Positions 1 to 8,400 of a stretch of 64,000 nucleotides of DNA are shown here, in pieces. Location: NCBI RefSeq assembly GCF_028416635.1, contig NZ_CP114013.1, positions 4,278,001-4,342,000 of the forward strand. The letters are read 5' to 3'. Made by a program: the position numbers and the translations under genes. The stretch's first letter is position 1, and every line of letters starts with the position of its first letter. This DNA is from Baekduia alba. Its GTDB lineage: Bacteria > Actinomycetota > Thermoleophilia > Solirubrobacterales > Solirubrobacteraceae. Under the pieces are notes generated by a model, which ran no database searches, was not told where the DNA came from, and saw only the letters and a program-made list of their open reading frames with translations.

Positions 1-366
1 CGCGCCGCCCGCGGCGAACACGCGCGTCGCGGCCAGGCCGGCCATGGTGATCTGGTAGCTCTCGACCGCAGTGAGCTTGAAGCCGTCGCGCACGTAGACG
101 CCCTGGAACAGCAGCACGTAGCCGGCGAACGACAGCGCCGTGAACGCGCCCGCGACGATCAGCCACAGGGGGTCGCCGTCCTTCACCTCCTTCCAGGTGT
201 CGCCGAGGCCGGCGAGCTGGGGCAGCACCGCGGTCAGGAAGACGATGCACAGGACGACGAAGAGGCCACCGAAGAGCAGGGTGCGCTTGGTCACCCGGAT
301 CAGCGGCATCTCCTCGTCGTCGTCGACCTCCTCGACCTCGTCGACCGCGCCGACGTCGGTGGTCAT
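1..366 (-). CDS. Partial flippase-like integral membrane protein (YbhN/UPF0104 type)
   Basis: Only the N-terminal 122 codons are inside the window; the gene runs off the left edge. The ATG at 366 overlaps the stop of the PAP2 gene (ATGA), so the two are translationally coupled. The protein opens with a strongly acidic segment (about residues 4-19, Glu/Asp/Val), then a hydrophobic helix (about 27-47), a second one (about 65-85), and the segment ITMAGLAATRVFAAGGA near the break. That segment resembles the start of the lysylphosphatidylglycerol synthase transmembrane (YbhN/AglD-like) family. Members of this family are membrane proteins linked to lipid or polyprenol-linked metabolism; the substrate cannot be inferred here. 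The pairing with a PAP2 phosphatase fits a lipid role. The family call rests on one conserved segment and on the topology. Confidence 0.6.
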   Translation of the reverse strand, partial: MTTDVGAVDEVEEVDDDEEMPLIRVTKRTLLFGGLFVVLCIVFLTAVLPQLAGLGDTWKEVKDGDPLWLIVAGAFTALSFAGYVLLFQGVYVRDGFKLTAVESYQITMAGLAATRVFAAGGA

Positions 367-1295
367 GCGTGGGCCCGCCGCTCAAGCGCCTGCAACGCGT
401 GCGCGACGCGGCCGAGCGGCCTGCCGGCGACCGGCGCCACGGCGCGCACGCTCTCGGTCAGCGTCGCGCCGACCAGCAGGTCGACGAGGTAGTGCTCGCC
501 GAGGTAGACGAGCGCGAAGCCGAGCGTCAGCGCGTAGGTCCACCCCACCGCCCCTTCGACCGGTCCGGCCTCGGTGAGGAGGTGTGCGGCCATCAGCGAG
601 GTTGCGAAGTGCAACGAGGGCATGGCGGCGAGAGGGTTTCCTCCCAGGACACTGTAAAGGGGCTCCCAGCTGTCCTTCCAGAACGCCTCGCCGTGCTCGA
701 CCATCATGCGGCGGATCGCGACGTCGCCCTGCTCGCCGAGGCGGCCATGCAGCGACGCGTACCAGGGCGGCGCGGTCGGGACGGCCCAGTAGCCGACGAG
801 GCCGAGGTCGAAGACCGCGTAGGTCAACGCCGCCGTCCGCGGGAAGCGATCCGGGTGGCGCCACAGGATGTAGGCCACGGTCCCGTGCGGGAACAGGAAC
901 CAGAGCCAGTGCGACCACACCAGCACCTGGTCGCGCTTGCGGATCCGGCCCGGCACCGAGAACCAGCGCTGCAGCCGGACGTTGGGCATCTCGCCCAGGC
1001 CCAGGATCCGGTCCACCCGCGCGGGGTAGTCGAGGTGGACCCTGCGCTCCAGGGCCTCCGGATCGTCGTTGGGCATCTGGTAGGTGACGGTGTAGGCGTA
1101 CATCTGCAGCACGCACAGCACGACGTCACGCTTCTTGGACCGGGGAAGGGCGATGCTGAGGGCGAGGGGCGCCGCGGCGGCGGAGGCGGTGACGACCGGC
1201 GGTGGGATCCGCGCACGCCGGCGAACGAGCGGGACCGTCACACCGACCGCGACAACACCCCACGCAGCGACGCGAAGGGCTGAGGACAGGCGCAC
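363..1295 (-). CDS. PAP2-superfamily membrane phosphatase (Aur1/Ipt1-like)
   Basis: A 310-residue protein with several hydrophobic helices. The PAP2 signature is visible: PSLHF near residue 226 (catalytic His region) and GEHYLVDLLVG near 264-274 (second His/Asp site), preceded by AVPTAPPWYA near 170. This spacing is typical of the inositolphosphotransferase Aur1/Ipt1-like branch of PAP2 proteins, which act on lipid phosphates or transfer phospho-head groups at the membrane. GTG start at 1295. A TAGACT box on the minus strand at 1306-1311, 10 nt upstream, with no Shine-Dalgarno, suggests a leaderless message. The stop overlaps the next gene by 4 nt. The substrate is unknown. Confidence 0.8.
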   Translation of the reverse strand: MRLSSALRVAAWGVVAVGVTVPLVRRRARIPPPVVTASAAAAPLALSIALPRSKKRDVVLCVLQMYAYTVTYQMPNDDPEALERRVHLDYPARVDRILGLGEMPNVRLQRWFSVPGRIRKRDQVLVWSHWLWFLFPHGTVAYILWRHPDRFPRTAALTYAVFDLGLVGYWAVPTAPPWYASLHGRLGEQGDVAIRRMMVEHGEAFWKDSWEPLYSVLGGNPLAAMPSLHFATSLMAAHLLTEAGPVEGAVGWTYALTLGFALVYLGEHYLVDLLVGATLTESVRAVAPVAGRPLGRVAHALQALERRAHA

Positions 1296-1360
1296 GAGGC
1301 GGGCCAGTCTAGTGACCGCCCCGGACCTTCCGCCGGGAGGAATCGCTACCGTCGCGTGCC

Positions 1361-3388
1361 GTGAGCGGACTCGACACCGAGCTGCAGCCCGGAGACGAGC
1401 TCGCCGGCTACCGCGTGACCGGCATCGCCGGGCGCGGCGGCATGGGCGTGGTGTACCGCGCCGAGCAGCTCGATCTCCAGCGCCCGGTGGCGCTCAAGCT
1501 GATCGCGACGCCGCTGGCGCGCGACGAGGCGTTCCGCGAGCGCTTCGTCCGCGAGTCGCGGGCCGCGGCGGCGATCGACCACCCCAACGTGATCCCGGTC
1601 TACAGCGCCGGCGAGGACGACGGGCGCCTGTACCTGGCGATGCGGTTCGTCGACGGCGAGGACCTGCGCACCGTCGTCCAGCGCGAGGGCCCGCTGGACC
1701 CGACGCGGGCCGCGACGATCATCGCGCAGGTCGCCAACGCGCTCGACGCCGCGCATGCGCGCGGGCTCGTGCACCGCGACATCAAGCCGGCCAACGTCCT
1801 GCTGGACCACGACCACGCCTACCTCACCGACTTCGGCCTGACCAAGCGGCTGACCGGCGAGACGACGATGACCGGCTCGGGCCGCTGGGTCGGCACGCTG
1901 GGCTACATCGCGCCGGAGCAGATCCGCGGCGCCGGCGTCGACGCGCGTGCCGACGTCTACGCGCTCGGCTGCCTGTTGTTCTACATCCTGACCGGCGTCG
2001 CGCCCTACCGCCGCGACTCCGACGAGGCGACGCTCTACGCGCACCTCAACGACCCGGCGCCGGACGCGACCGCGCTGTCGCCCGCCGTCCCGGCCGGCCT
2101 GGCCGCCGTGGTCGCGCGCGCCCTCGAGAAGGACCCCGACGACCGCTTCCTGTCCGCCGGCGACCTCGGCCGCGCCGCGCTGGCCGCGGTGGGCGACGGG
2201 CCGGTGCCGCCGCCCGAGCGCGTCGTCGCCCGCGGCGCGGCGGCGCCCGGCGGCTTCGCCGACGACGAGACGTTCGTCGCCGGCGGCGGGCCGGACGCCG
2301 CCACGCGCACGCCGACGGCGCCGACCGCGCTGGCGCCCGGTGCCGGCCCGGGCGCCACGACGCGCTCGCGCGGGTGGATCGCGCCCGTCCTGTCGCTGGT
2401 CGCCGGCGCGGCCGTCGTCCTGATCGCCGTCCTCCTGCTGACCGGCGGCAACGACGACAACAAGGGCTCCGGGACCGCGAGCGGGACCCAGACCTCGACG
2501 ACGCCGGCGGCCGCCGCCACCGCGCACGTGGTCAACACCTACAAGGTGGACCCGCGGCCCAACGCCATCGCCTACGCGCATGGGCGCATATGGGTCGGCA
2601 GCGCGCACACGGGCCACCTGATCGGCATCGCGACCGACGGCAAGACGCCGCGGCGCACGATCCGCCTGCCGTGGAAGGGCGGGACGACGAGCATCGCCGC
2701 GGGCTTCGGCTCGCTCTGGGTGACCAACGGCGAGCAGGCCCGGCTGGTCCGGATCGACCCGGCGACCGGCGCGCTGCAGGGCGACCGCGCGCTCGGCACC
2801 GGCGAGGCGGTCGTCGTCACCGCGGGCGAGGGCGCGGTCTGGGTCGGGCGCCGCGCGATCAAGACGACCGACCCGCCGTCCTCGATCGTCAAGGTCGACC
2901 CGCGCGGCGGCAAGACGCAGGAGATCCTGTTCGGCCAGGAGGGCGTCAGCTGGATCACGACCGGCGGCGGCTACGTCTGGGTCCCGAACCGGCGCCGCGC
3001 GCGCGTGAGCCGCATCGACCCGCGCACCGGCGAGCGCAAGAGCCGGGCGATCGGCCTCGGCGCGCACCAGGCCGTCTTCGGCGCCAACCAGATCTGGGTC
3101 ACCAACTACGACGACGGCACCGTCACCCAGAACAACCGCGCGCTGGACAACCCGGCGCCGGTCGCGCTCGACGTGCGCGGCCCGCTGGGCATCGGCTACT
3201 CGGCGCACACGGTGTGGGTCGCCAGCCAGCTCGACAACGCGGTCGTGCGGATCGACCCGGCCAAGGGCGAGGTCGTCGGCGACCCGATCGAGGTGGGCCG
3301 CACCCCGTTCGCGATCGCCGCGCACGGCAAGTCGGCCTGGGTGACGAACCTCGCGAGCGCGACCGTCACCCGCATCGACCTCGGCTAG
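1361..3388 (+). CDS. Membrane Ser/Thr protein kinase with extracytoplasmic beta-propeller sensor
   Basis: 675 residues. The kinase domain covers about 17-275: glycine loop GRGGMG (24-29), VALK with Lys46, HRDIKPANVLL with catalytic Asp140, DFG with Asp157, then GTLGYIAPEQ. A Pro/Ala/Thr-rich linker leads to one membrane helix (about 338-362). The remaining ~310 residues contain repeated blades ending in motifs such as IWVGSAH, LWVTNGE, VWVGRRA, IWVTNYD and VWVASQL followed by RIDP, a YVTN/NHL-like beta-propeller outside the membrane. The layout is that of a PknB/PknD-like receptor kinase: external ligand, internal phosphorylation. GTG at 1361 fits the domain start; a GGGAGG lies 20 nt upstream, too far to be a good Shine-Dalgarno. 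The adjacent convergent gene encodes an FHA protein, a plausible phosphothreonine-binding partner. Its end carries a structured repeat. Confidence 0.92.
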   Translation: MSGLDTELQPGDELAGYRVTGIAGRGGMGVVYRAEQLDLQRPVALKLIATPLARDEAFRERFVRESRAAAAIDHPNVIPVYSAGEDDGRLYLAMRFVDGEDLRTVVQREGPLDPTRAATIIAQVANALDAAHARGLVHRDIKPANVLLDHDHAYLTDFGLTKRLTGETTMTGSGRWVGTLGYIAPEQIRGAGVDARADVYALGCLLFYILTGVAPYRRDSDEATLYAHLNDPAPDATALSPAVPAGLAAVVARALEKDPDDRFLSAGDLGRAALAAVGDGPVPPPERVVARGAAAPGGFADDETFVAGGGPDAATRTPTAPTALAPGAGPGATTRSRGWIAPVLSLVAGAAVVLIAVLLLTGGNDDNKGSGTASGTQTSTTPAAAATAHVVNTYKVDPRPNAIAYAHGRIWVGSAHTGHLIGIATDGKTPRRTIRLPWKGGTTSIAAGFGSLWVTNGEQARLVRIDPATGALQGDRALGTGEAVVVTAGEGAVWVGRRAIKTTDPPSSIVKVDPRGGKTQEILFGQEGVSWITTGGGYVWVPNRRRARVSRIDPRTGERKSRAIGLGAHQAVFGANQIWVTNYDDGTVTQNNRALDNPAPVALDVRGPLGIGYSAHTVWVASQLDNAVVRIDPAKGEVVGDPIEVGRTPFAIAAHGKSAWVTNLASATVTRIDLG

Positions 3389-3508
3389 CGCGATTCTGCG
3401 GCCCGACCGGTCGTGGCTGACGTCGCCGCTGAAGCGGCAGCGTGCACCCGCACGTGAAGCTCAGCGGCGACCGTCAGGCGCGGGCGGGCGGCCCGCAGAA
3501 TCGCGCTA
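3386..3508. repeat. Structured inverted-repeat element, copy D (between convergent genes)
   Basis: The arms CTAGCGCGATTCTGCGG (3385-3401) and its complement (3491-3507) are perfect and contain the stop codons of both convergent genes. Inside, TCGTGGCTGACG pairs with CGTCAGGCGCG, then a second stem TCGCCGCTGA/TCAGCGGCGA, then CGTGC/GCACG at the tip. The basal motif TCGTGGCTGACG...CGTCAGGCGCG is shared with copies A and B elsewhere in the window; the tip is different. It is well placed to act as a bidirectional terminator for the kinase and FHA genes. Confidence 0.75.
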
Positions 3509-4189
3509 GAGGTCGCGTTGCGTGAGGACGCCGCGCTGGAACGCCTCGGCGACCAGCCGCGAGCGCTTCTGGTTCTGCGGCAGCGACTCGATCCCGAAGC
3601 GCCGGAACAGCGACCGCAGGTGCGCCTTGACCGCGTCGACCGACAGGTGCAGCTCGGCCGCGATGGCCTGGTTGGTCGCGGGCGTCGGGAACTCGGCCTG
3701 CTTGTAGGGCCGCGCGAGCGCGATGAGCACCTGGCGCTGGGTCGCGGGGATGTCGGCCAGCGCGACGACCTCGCCGGCGACGACCGTGTGCTCGGCGCTG
3801 TCGTCGCCGTCGGGCCGGCGGTAGCCGAGCGTGGTGCGGCCGATGCGCAGGACGTCGCCGTCGCGCAGCCGCACGCGGCCGGAGATCCGCGTGCCGTTGA
3901 CGAACGTGCCGTTGCGGCTGAGCCCGTCGTCGACCACGGTCCACTCGCCCGCGATCCGCTCCAGCTCGGCGTGCAGCCGGCTGACCTCGGTGTCCCACGG
4001 CAGCCCGACGGCGTTGGACTCGGCGCGGCCGATGCTCAGGCGGTCGCCGTCGAGGCGCAGCAGCCGCTGCCGGCCGTCGCCGTCGCGCAGGACCAGGAAC
4101 GGCGACCCGGCGCGCTCGGCGCTGAGCCGCTCCTGGATCTCGGCAGGCGAGGCGACGTGGGCTGCGAGCGGGGACTCGTCGGCGGACAC
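3506..4189 (-). CDS. FHA-domain transcriptional regulator with C-terminal LuxR-like HTH
   Basis: 227 residues from the chosen start. An FHA domain (about 45-120) shows the phosphothreonine-binding set: LSIGRAESN, VSRLHAEL and NGTFVNGTRI. The C-terminal part (about 150-225) carries an HTH, TNQAIAAELHLSVDAVKAHL, followed by LFRRFGIESLPQNQKR, a combination known from FHA-HTH proteins of Thermoleophilia. GTG at 4189 was preferred over a GTG 16 codons upstream (4237), because TACCCT (minus, 4197-4202) lies 7 nt before it, in the pattern of leaderless starts seen across the window. The gene is convergent with the receptor kinase and divergent from the ECF sigma gene. Inference: it binds a phosphorylated partner of the kinase and relays this to transcription. 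Confidence 0.85.
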   Translation of the reverse strand: MSADESPLAAHVASPAEIQERLSAERAGSPFLVLRDGDGRQRLLRLDGDRLSIGRAESNAVGLPWDTEVSRLHAELERIAGEWTVVDDGLSRNGTFVNGTRISGRVRLRDGDVLRIGRTTLGYRRPDGDDSAEHTVVAGEVVALADIPATQRQVLIALARPYKQAEFPTPATNQAIAAELHLSVDAVKAHLRSLFRRFGIESLPQNQKRSRLVAEAFQRGVLTQRDL

Positions 4190-4266
4190 GCCTTGCAGGG
4201 TAGAGATCGACCCGGCCTCCACACCTAGGGGTAGCACGACCTCACCTGGGGTGTGGAAGGTCTAGA

Positions 4267-4280
4267 CCAGGGGTCCCTGG
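4267..4280. promoter_or_regulatory. Perfect inverted repeat between divergent regulator genes
   Basis: CCAGGG-GT-CCCTGG lies in the 115-bp region between the FHA-HTH gene and the ECF sigma gene, about 25 nt before the sigma gene start. It is the only short perfect palindrome in that gap, so it is a candidate operator, but the sequence alone does not show which protein binds it. Confidence 0.35.
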
Positions 4281-4304
4281 GAGCGGAGGCGCGCGGGCCC
4301 GAAC

Positions 4305-4922
4305 ATGTGGGACATGAGCACCCCGGTCCTCCCCTCCGCAGCGCGTCCCACCCGCCCGCGTCTCCCCCGCGCCGGCTCCGCGTCCGACGAGGCGCTGGTG
4401 GCCGCCGCCCGCGCCGGCTCCGACGCCGCCTTCACCGCGATCGTGCAGCGCTACGAGCCGCAGCTGACCGCGTACGCCCGCCAGGTCCTCGGCGGCCGCC
4501 ACCACGACGCCGAGGAGTGCGTCCAGGACGCGTTCGTCCGCGGACTGCGCTCGATGCGCTCGGGCGACGCCGACATCGCGCTGCGCCCGTGGCTGCACGC
4601 GATCGTCCGCAACCGCTGCCTCGACCAGCTGCGCAAGCCCAACCGCACGACCGACCTCGACCCGCACGAGGCCGTCCTCGCCGACCACGGGCCCGGCCCG
4701 GTCTCGATGATCGCGGGCCGCGAGCGGCTCGACGACGTCGTCCGCGGTCTGGAGTCCCTGCCCGAGCGCCAGCGCCGCGCGCTGGTCATGCACGAGCTCG
4801 AGGACCGCTCCCACTCGCACATCGGCCGCGCCCTCGGCGTGTCGGCCGGGGCGAGCAAGGCGCTGGTCTGCCGCGCCCGCCAGGGCGTCGCCAACGCCCT
4901 CGGCGGTCGCACCGCGGCCTGA
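4305..4922 (+). CDS. ECF-type RNA polymerase sigma factor
   Basis: 205 residues. Region 2 is seen at about 28-95 (DEALVAAARAGSDAAFTAIVQRYEPQLTAYARQVL... then DAEECVQDAFVRGLRSM, the region 2.2 helix), with WLHAIVRNRCLDQLRK closing it. Region 4 (about 143-198) has LPERQRRALVMHELE and SHIGRALGVSAGASKALVCRAR, the -35 binding HTH. Size and order are standard for a group 4 sigma factor. ATG at 4305 is used; ATG at 4314 is equally possible. No anti-sigma gene is adjacent. The neighbours are an FHA regulator and a receptor kinase, so control by phosphorylation rather than by an anti-sigma factor is a reasonable inference. Confidence 0.9.
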   Translation: MWDMSTPVLPSAARPTRPRLPRAGSASDEALVAAARAGSDAAFTAIVQRYEPQLTAYARQVLGGRHHDAEECVQDAFVRGLRSMRSGDADIALRPWLHAIVRNRCLDQLRKPNRTTDLDPHEAVLADHGPGPVSMIAGRERLDDVVRGLESLPERQRRALVMHELEDRSHSHIGRALGVSAGASKALVCRARQGVANALGGRTAA

Positions 4923-4969
4923 GCCATCCGGCGAGACCGCCCGCCGCGCCCTCTAGAGTCAGAGGGCGA

Positions 4970-7117
4970 ATGAGCTCCGTGCGCGTCGCCGAGCCCAGCG
5001 CCGGAGTGCGTGGGAACCCCCGTCCGGCGCCCCGCCGGCGCCGGGACTCGCCATGGACCTGGGTCGCCGCGCTGTACGTCGGGGCGGTCGTCGTCTACGG
5101 CGTCCTGGCGCTGCGCACACCGCTGCCCGTCCTGTTCCCGGACGAGTTCCGCTACGCGCACATCGCGCGCGACGGCCTGGGCTGGCGCGGCGAGCCCCTG
5201 GGGCAGACGGCCAGGTTGTACGTCTTCTTCATCAAGCCCGCGTGGGCGGTCTTCGACTCGACGGTCGACGCGTGGCGCGCGTCCAAGCTGCTCGGGACGC
5301 TGGCGCTGTGCACGCAGGTCGTGCCGGTGTGGTGGCTGGCGCGCGAGATGGTCGGCCCGCGGCTGGCGCTCGCGCCCGCGGCGCTGACGGTGCTCGGGAC
5401 GTGGATGCTCAGCAGCGCCGAGACCGCGACCGAGGCACTCGCCTTCCCGCTGACGACCGCGGCGCTGTGCCTGCTGGCGATGGGCCTGCGCCGCGCGGGC
5501 GGCGCCTCCGGATCGTGGCTGCCGTGGGCGGCGCTGGGCCTGGTCGTCCTGGCGACCGCGGCCCGGATCCAGATGGCGGCGCTGATCCCGGCGGTGCTCG
5601 TCGTCCTGCTGCTGGACGTGGTCCGCGACCCGCAGTCGCGCGCCCTGCGCCTGCACGCGCACCGCCGCCCGCTGGGCGTGCTCGGCCTCGCCTTCGCCGT
5701 GCTGGTGGTCGTGGCGCTCGCCGACCCCGGGATCGCCGGCGACTACTCGAGCGTGTTCAGCTACCGCCCGAGCCTCGGCACGATCCTGTCCAAGACCGGC
5801 CTGCAGCTGCTCGAGCTGGTCGCGACCGCCGGCTTCGCGCCCGTGCTGCTGGCGGCGGCCGCCGCGTGCTCGCCGGCCGCCTGGCGCGACGACGACAGCG
5901 GCCCGCTGCTGGCCGTCTTCTGGCCGGTCGCGCTGGTCACCGTCGTGCAGTCGGGCTTCTTCCTGGCCGGCTACGGCGGCGCGCCGTGGGCGATCGGGCG
6001 CTACATCACCTACGCGCTGCCGATCGCGTTCGTCCTCGCCACCGTCGTCATCACGCGGCCCGCGCTGCTGACGCGCGCGAGCCTGGTCGCCGGCGCGCTG
6101 CCGGCCCTGGCGCTCGTGCTCCGGCCGGCGATCGCGATGATCGGCGAGGAGCGCGGGAGCTGGGCCGTCGCCTACCGCGTCCATCAGGTGCTCGGCCTCG
6201 GCGCCGGGCCCGCGCTGTTGTTGGTGGGGTTGATCATGGCCGCGGTCGTGGTCGTCGCGCTGCGCCGCGCGGCGGGCGGCGACCCCATGCGCGCGGCGGC
6301 GCTGGCGCTCGGCGCGACCGCGGTCGTGCTGCTCGTCCAGAGCCAGGCCGCGTGGTGGCAGATGGACAAGACCGGCGACTCGTTCCGCTCGGTGATGCCC
6401 AGCGACCTGCAATGGGTCGACCACCACGCCAGCGGCCCGCTGGCGCTGCTGGCGATCACCCAGAACGCGCCGCAGTTCGACGACATCGACTACTTCAACA
6501 AGCAGGTCACGCAGGCCTACGTGCCCGAGCAGCCGCTGCTCGGCCGCGGCATCCAGGGCAAGCGCTGCACCTTCAAGTTCACGCTGACCGGCGCGCTCTC
6601 GGCCCAGCGGGGCTGCGGTCCGCTGCCGCGCCGCTTCCTGATCAACGACCCGTCGGCGCGCGTGCGCTTCCGCGACGAGGTCGCCTCGGCGACCGACCGC
6701 TGGACCGGCCGCGTGGTGGAGATCGCGCCCCACGCGCCGGTGCGCGCGCGCTCGCTGGCGATCCTGCCGTGCCCGCGCCGGACCCCGGGCTACTCGGCCG
6801 CCAGCCCGGACATCGTCCCGGTCGACTCCCCGATCACCTGCTCGCGCGAGCTGACCGTCGCGCTGTGGCTCGACGCGCCCGGGACGCTGGCGGTGCGCTA
6901 CCGCGGCGGGCGCACGCCGCAGACCGTGGAGCTCGCCGGCCGGACGTTCGACATCGCGCCGAACACGATCACGACCGTGCGCGTGGCCGTGCCCAAGGGC
7001 TACACGCAGCAGCGCGCGCTGCAGAGCTGGACGTCGAGCGTGGCGTCGCCGACGGTCGCGGGGATCACCCTGACCGGCGCGGACACGGGCGGCAAGCCCA
7101 TGTCCTTGAGCTGGTGA
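4970..7117 (+). CDS. Polytopic GT-C-fold-like membrane glycosyltransferase with C-terminal extracytoplasmic domain
   Basis: 715 residues. About ten or more hydrophobic helices between residues 28 and 470 are followed by a soluble C-terminal region of about 240 residues. In the first extracytoplasmic loop the segment FPDEFRYAHIAR (about 54-65) supplies the acidic pair expected of GT-C enzymes that use polyprenol-phosphate sugars (GT39/GT83/ArnT style). The C-terminal region has a beta-rich look and may bind carbohydrate. ATG at 4970 is chosen because TAGAGT (4954-4959) lies 10 nt before it and the first transmembrane helix starts shortly after; the frame is open further upstream but only as antisense-type, Arg/Pro-rich sequence. 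Sugar and acceptor are unknown. It follows the sigma factor gene by 47 nt and may be co-transcribed. Confidence 0.7.
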   Translation: MSSVRVAEPSAGVRGNPRPAPRRRRDSPWTWVAALYVGAVVVYGVLALRTPLPVLFPDEFRYAHIARDGLGWRGEPLGQTARLYVFFIKPAWAVFDSTVDAWRASKLLGTLALCTQVVPVWWLAREMVGPRLALAPAALTVLGTWMLSSAETATEALAFPLTTAALCLLAMGLRRAGGASGSWLPWAALGLVVLATAARIQMAALIPAVLVVLLLDVVRDPQSRALRLHAHRRPLGVLGLAFAVLVVVALADPGIAGDYSSVFSYRPSLGTILSKTGLQLLELVATAGFAPVLLAAAAACSPAAWRDDDSGPLLAVFWPVALVTVVQSGFFLAGYGGAPWAIGRYITYALPIAFVLATVVITRPALLTRASLVAGALPALALVLRPAIAMIGEERGSWAVAYRVHQVLGLGAGPALLLVGLIMAAVVVVALRRAAGGDPMRAAALALGATAVVLLVQSQAAWWQMDKTGDSFRSVMPSDLQWVDHHASGPLALLAITQNAPQFDDIDYFNKQVTQAYVPEQPLLGRGIQGKRCTFKFTLTGALSAQRGCGPLPRRFLINDPSARVRFRDEVASATDRWTGRVVEIAPHAPVRARSLAILPCPRRTPGYSAASPDIVPVDSPITCSRELTVALWLDAPGTLAVRYRGGRTPQTVELAGRTFDIAPNTITTVRVAVPKGYTQQRALQSWTSSVASPTVAGITLTGADTGGKPMSLSW

Positions 7118-7128
7118 CCGCGAGCAGG

Positions 7129-7677
7129 ATGTACGTCTTCGGCTACGCGTCGCTGGTGGCCGCGCCCGGCGCGCGCCCGGCGCGGCTGCGCGGCCACCGG
7201 CGCGTCTGGGGCGTGGCGATGGACAACTCCGTCGCCGTGCCCGGCTACAAGGTGTACGAGTTGCCCGACGGGACGCGGCCCGCCGCGGCGGTCGCCTTCC
7301 TGGACCTGGAGCGCGCCGACGACGACCACGCGATCGTCGACGGCGCGCTGATGGAGGTCGACGACGCCGACCTGGCCCGCCTCGACGCGCGCGAGCGCCA
7401 GTACGAGCGCGTCGACGTGTCCGGGCGGATCGCGGCCGACGGCCTCACCGGCCGCCCCGTCTGGACCTACGTCGGCCGCGCGCCTGGGCGTGCGCGGGTG
7501 GCCGCCGGCCGCGCCGGGACCGCGGAGGTCGTCGTGCAGCGCGCCTACGTCGACCTCGTCGAGGCCGCGTTCGCCCGGCTCGGCGACGACGCGCTGGCGC
7601 GCTACCGCGCCGGCACCGAGCTGCCGCCGCCGTTCCCGGTGCTCGAGCTCGCGCGTGTCGACCTGGCCGTCGCGTAG
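7129..7677 (+). CDS. Gamma-glutamylcyclotransferase-like (GGCT/AIG2) protein
   Basis: 182 residues opening with MYVFGYASL, the family's FGYGSL-type substrate loop at residues 3-9. The middle part with GALMEVDDADLARLDARERQY matches the cyclotransferase-fold pattern in which the Glu of the family's xxLDxxE stretch follows. The family releases 5-oxoproline from gamma-glutamyl compounds; the true substrate here is unknown. The next minus-strand gene is a gamma-glutamyl hydrolase-type amidotransferase, so both neighbours handle gamma-glutamyl bonds. ATG at 7129 puts FGYASL at the usual place; a GTG at 7114 that overlaps the previous stop (GTGA) is an alternative start five codons longer. The 3' end overlaps the convergent gene by 76 nt. 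Confidence 0.75.
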   Translation: MYVFGYASLVAAPGARPARLRGHRRVWGVAMDNSVAVPGYKVYELPDGTRPAAAVAFLDLERADDDHAIVDGALMEVDDADLARLDARERQYERVDVSGRIAADGLTGRPVWTYVGRAPGRARVAAGRAGTAEVVVQRAYVDLVEAAFARLGDDALARYRAGTELPPPFPVLELARVDLAVA

Positions 7678-8393
7678 TCGCGCGCGTCGTCGACCAGCGA
7701 GGCGATCAGCCGGCTGGTCTCGTCGGCCTCCGGGTGCCACTGCACGCCGAGCACGAAGCGGCTGCCCGGCAGCTCGACGGCCTCGGGCAGCTCGTCGAGG
7801 GCGGAGTGGCCGGTGACGACGAGGCCCTCGCCGAGGCGGTCGACGCCCTGGTGGTGGTGGCTGAGCGACCGGTGCGTCTCCTCGCCCGCGGCGCGGGCGG
7901 CCAGCGAGCCGGCCTCGAGGCGGACCTGGTGGTCGGCGCCCTCGAAGGTCCCCGGGTTGCGGCGGTGGTCGTCGTGGCCGTGGGACTCGGGCAGGTGCTG
8001 GAGCAGCGTGCCGCCGCGCGCGACGTTGAGCACCTGCATCCCGCGGCAGATCCCGAGGAACGGCAGGTCGCGCGCGACCGCGGCCTGGGCGAGCGCGATC
8101 TCGAACGCGTCGCGCTCCGGGTTGGTGTTGACGGTCGCCGGGTGCGGCTGCGCGCCGTAGGCGGCCGGGTCGATGTCGGAGCCGCCGGCGAGGAGCAGCC
8201 CGTCGAGCAGGTCGAGCAGCTCGTCGGGGTGCTCGCCCGCGCGCGGGTCGGGCGGCAGGATCAGCGCGATGCCGCCGGCGCGCTGGACGGCGTCGGCGTA
8301 CTCGCGGGGAAGCAGGTGCGCCGGCGAGCTCCACACGCCCCAGCTCGCGCGCTCGAGCGCGGCGCACAACCCGATAACCGGTCTGGCGGCCAT
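7602..8393 (-). CDS. Class I glutamine amidotransferase-like hydrolase (PuuD / peptidase C26 type)
   Basis: 263 residues. The nucleophile elbow GICRGMQVLNV (Cys near 115) and the GVQWHPE segment (His/Glu of the triad near 216) identify a class I GATase domain of the gamma-glutamyl-gamma-aminobutyrate hydrolase type, which cleaves gamma-Glu-GABA in putrescine degradation. SHHHQGVDRLGEGL is also typical of this group. The ATG at 8393 is preferred over one four codons earlier because TATGGT (minus, 8401-8406) sits 7 nt before it. The last ~25 codons (Ser/Thr/Arg/Gly-rich) lie antisense to the 3' end of the cyclotransferase-like gene and look like a late extension of the coding frame. Confidence 0.85.
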   Translation of the reverse strand: MAARPVIGLCAALERASWGVWSSPAHLLPREYADAVQRAGGIALILPPDPRAGEHPDELLDLLDGLLLAGGSDIDPAAYGAQPHPATVNTNPERDAFEIALAQAAVARDLPFLGICRGMQVLNVARGGTLLQHLPESHGHDDHRRNPGTFEGADHQVRLEAGSLAARAAGEETHRSLSHHHQGVDRLGEGLVVTGHSALDELPEAVELPGSRFVLGVQWHPEADETSRLIASLVDDARDYATARSTRASSSTGNGGGSSVPAR

Positions 8394-8400
8394 GCCTTCC

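Noticed and set aside
4253-4969. In-frame extension of the GT-C gene upstream to 4253
   Set aside because: It lies over the ECF sigma gene in another frame with shadow-type Arg/Pro composition; ATG 4970 has its own -10 box.
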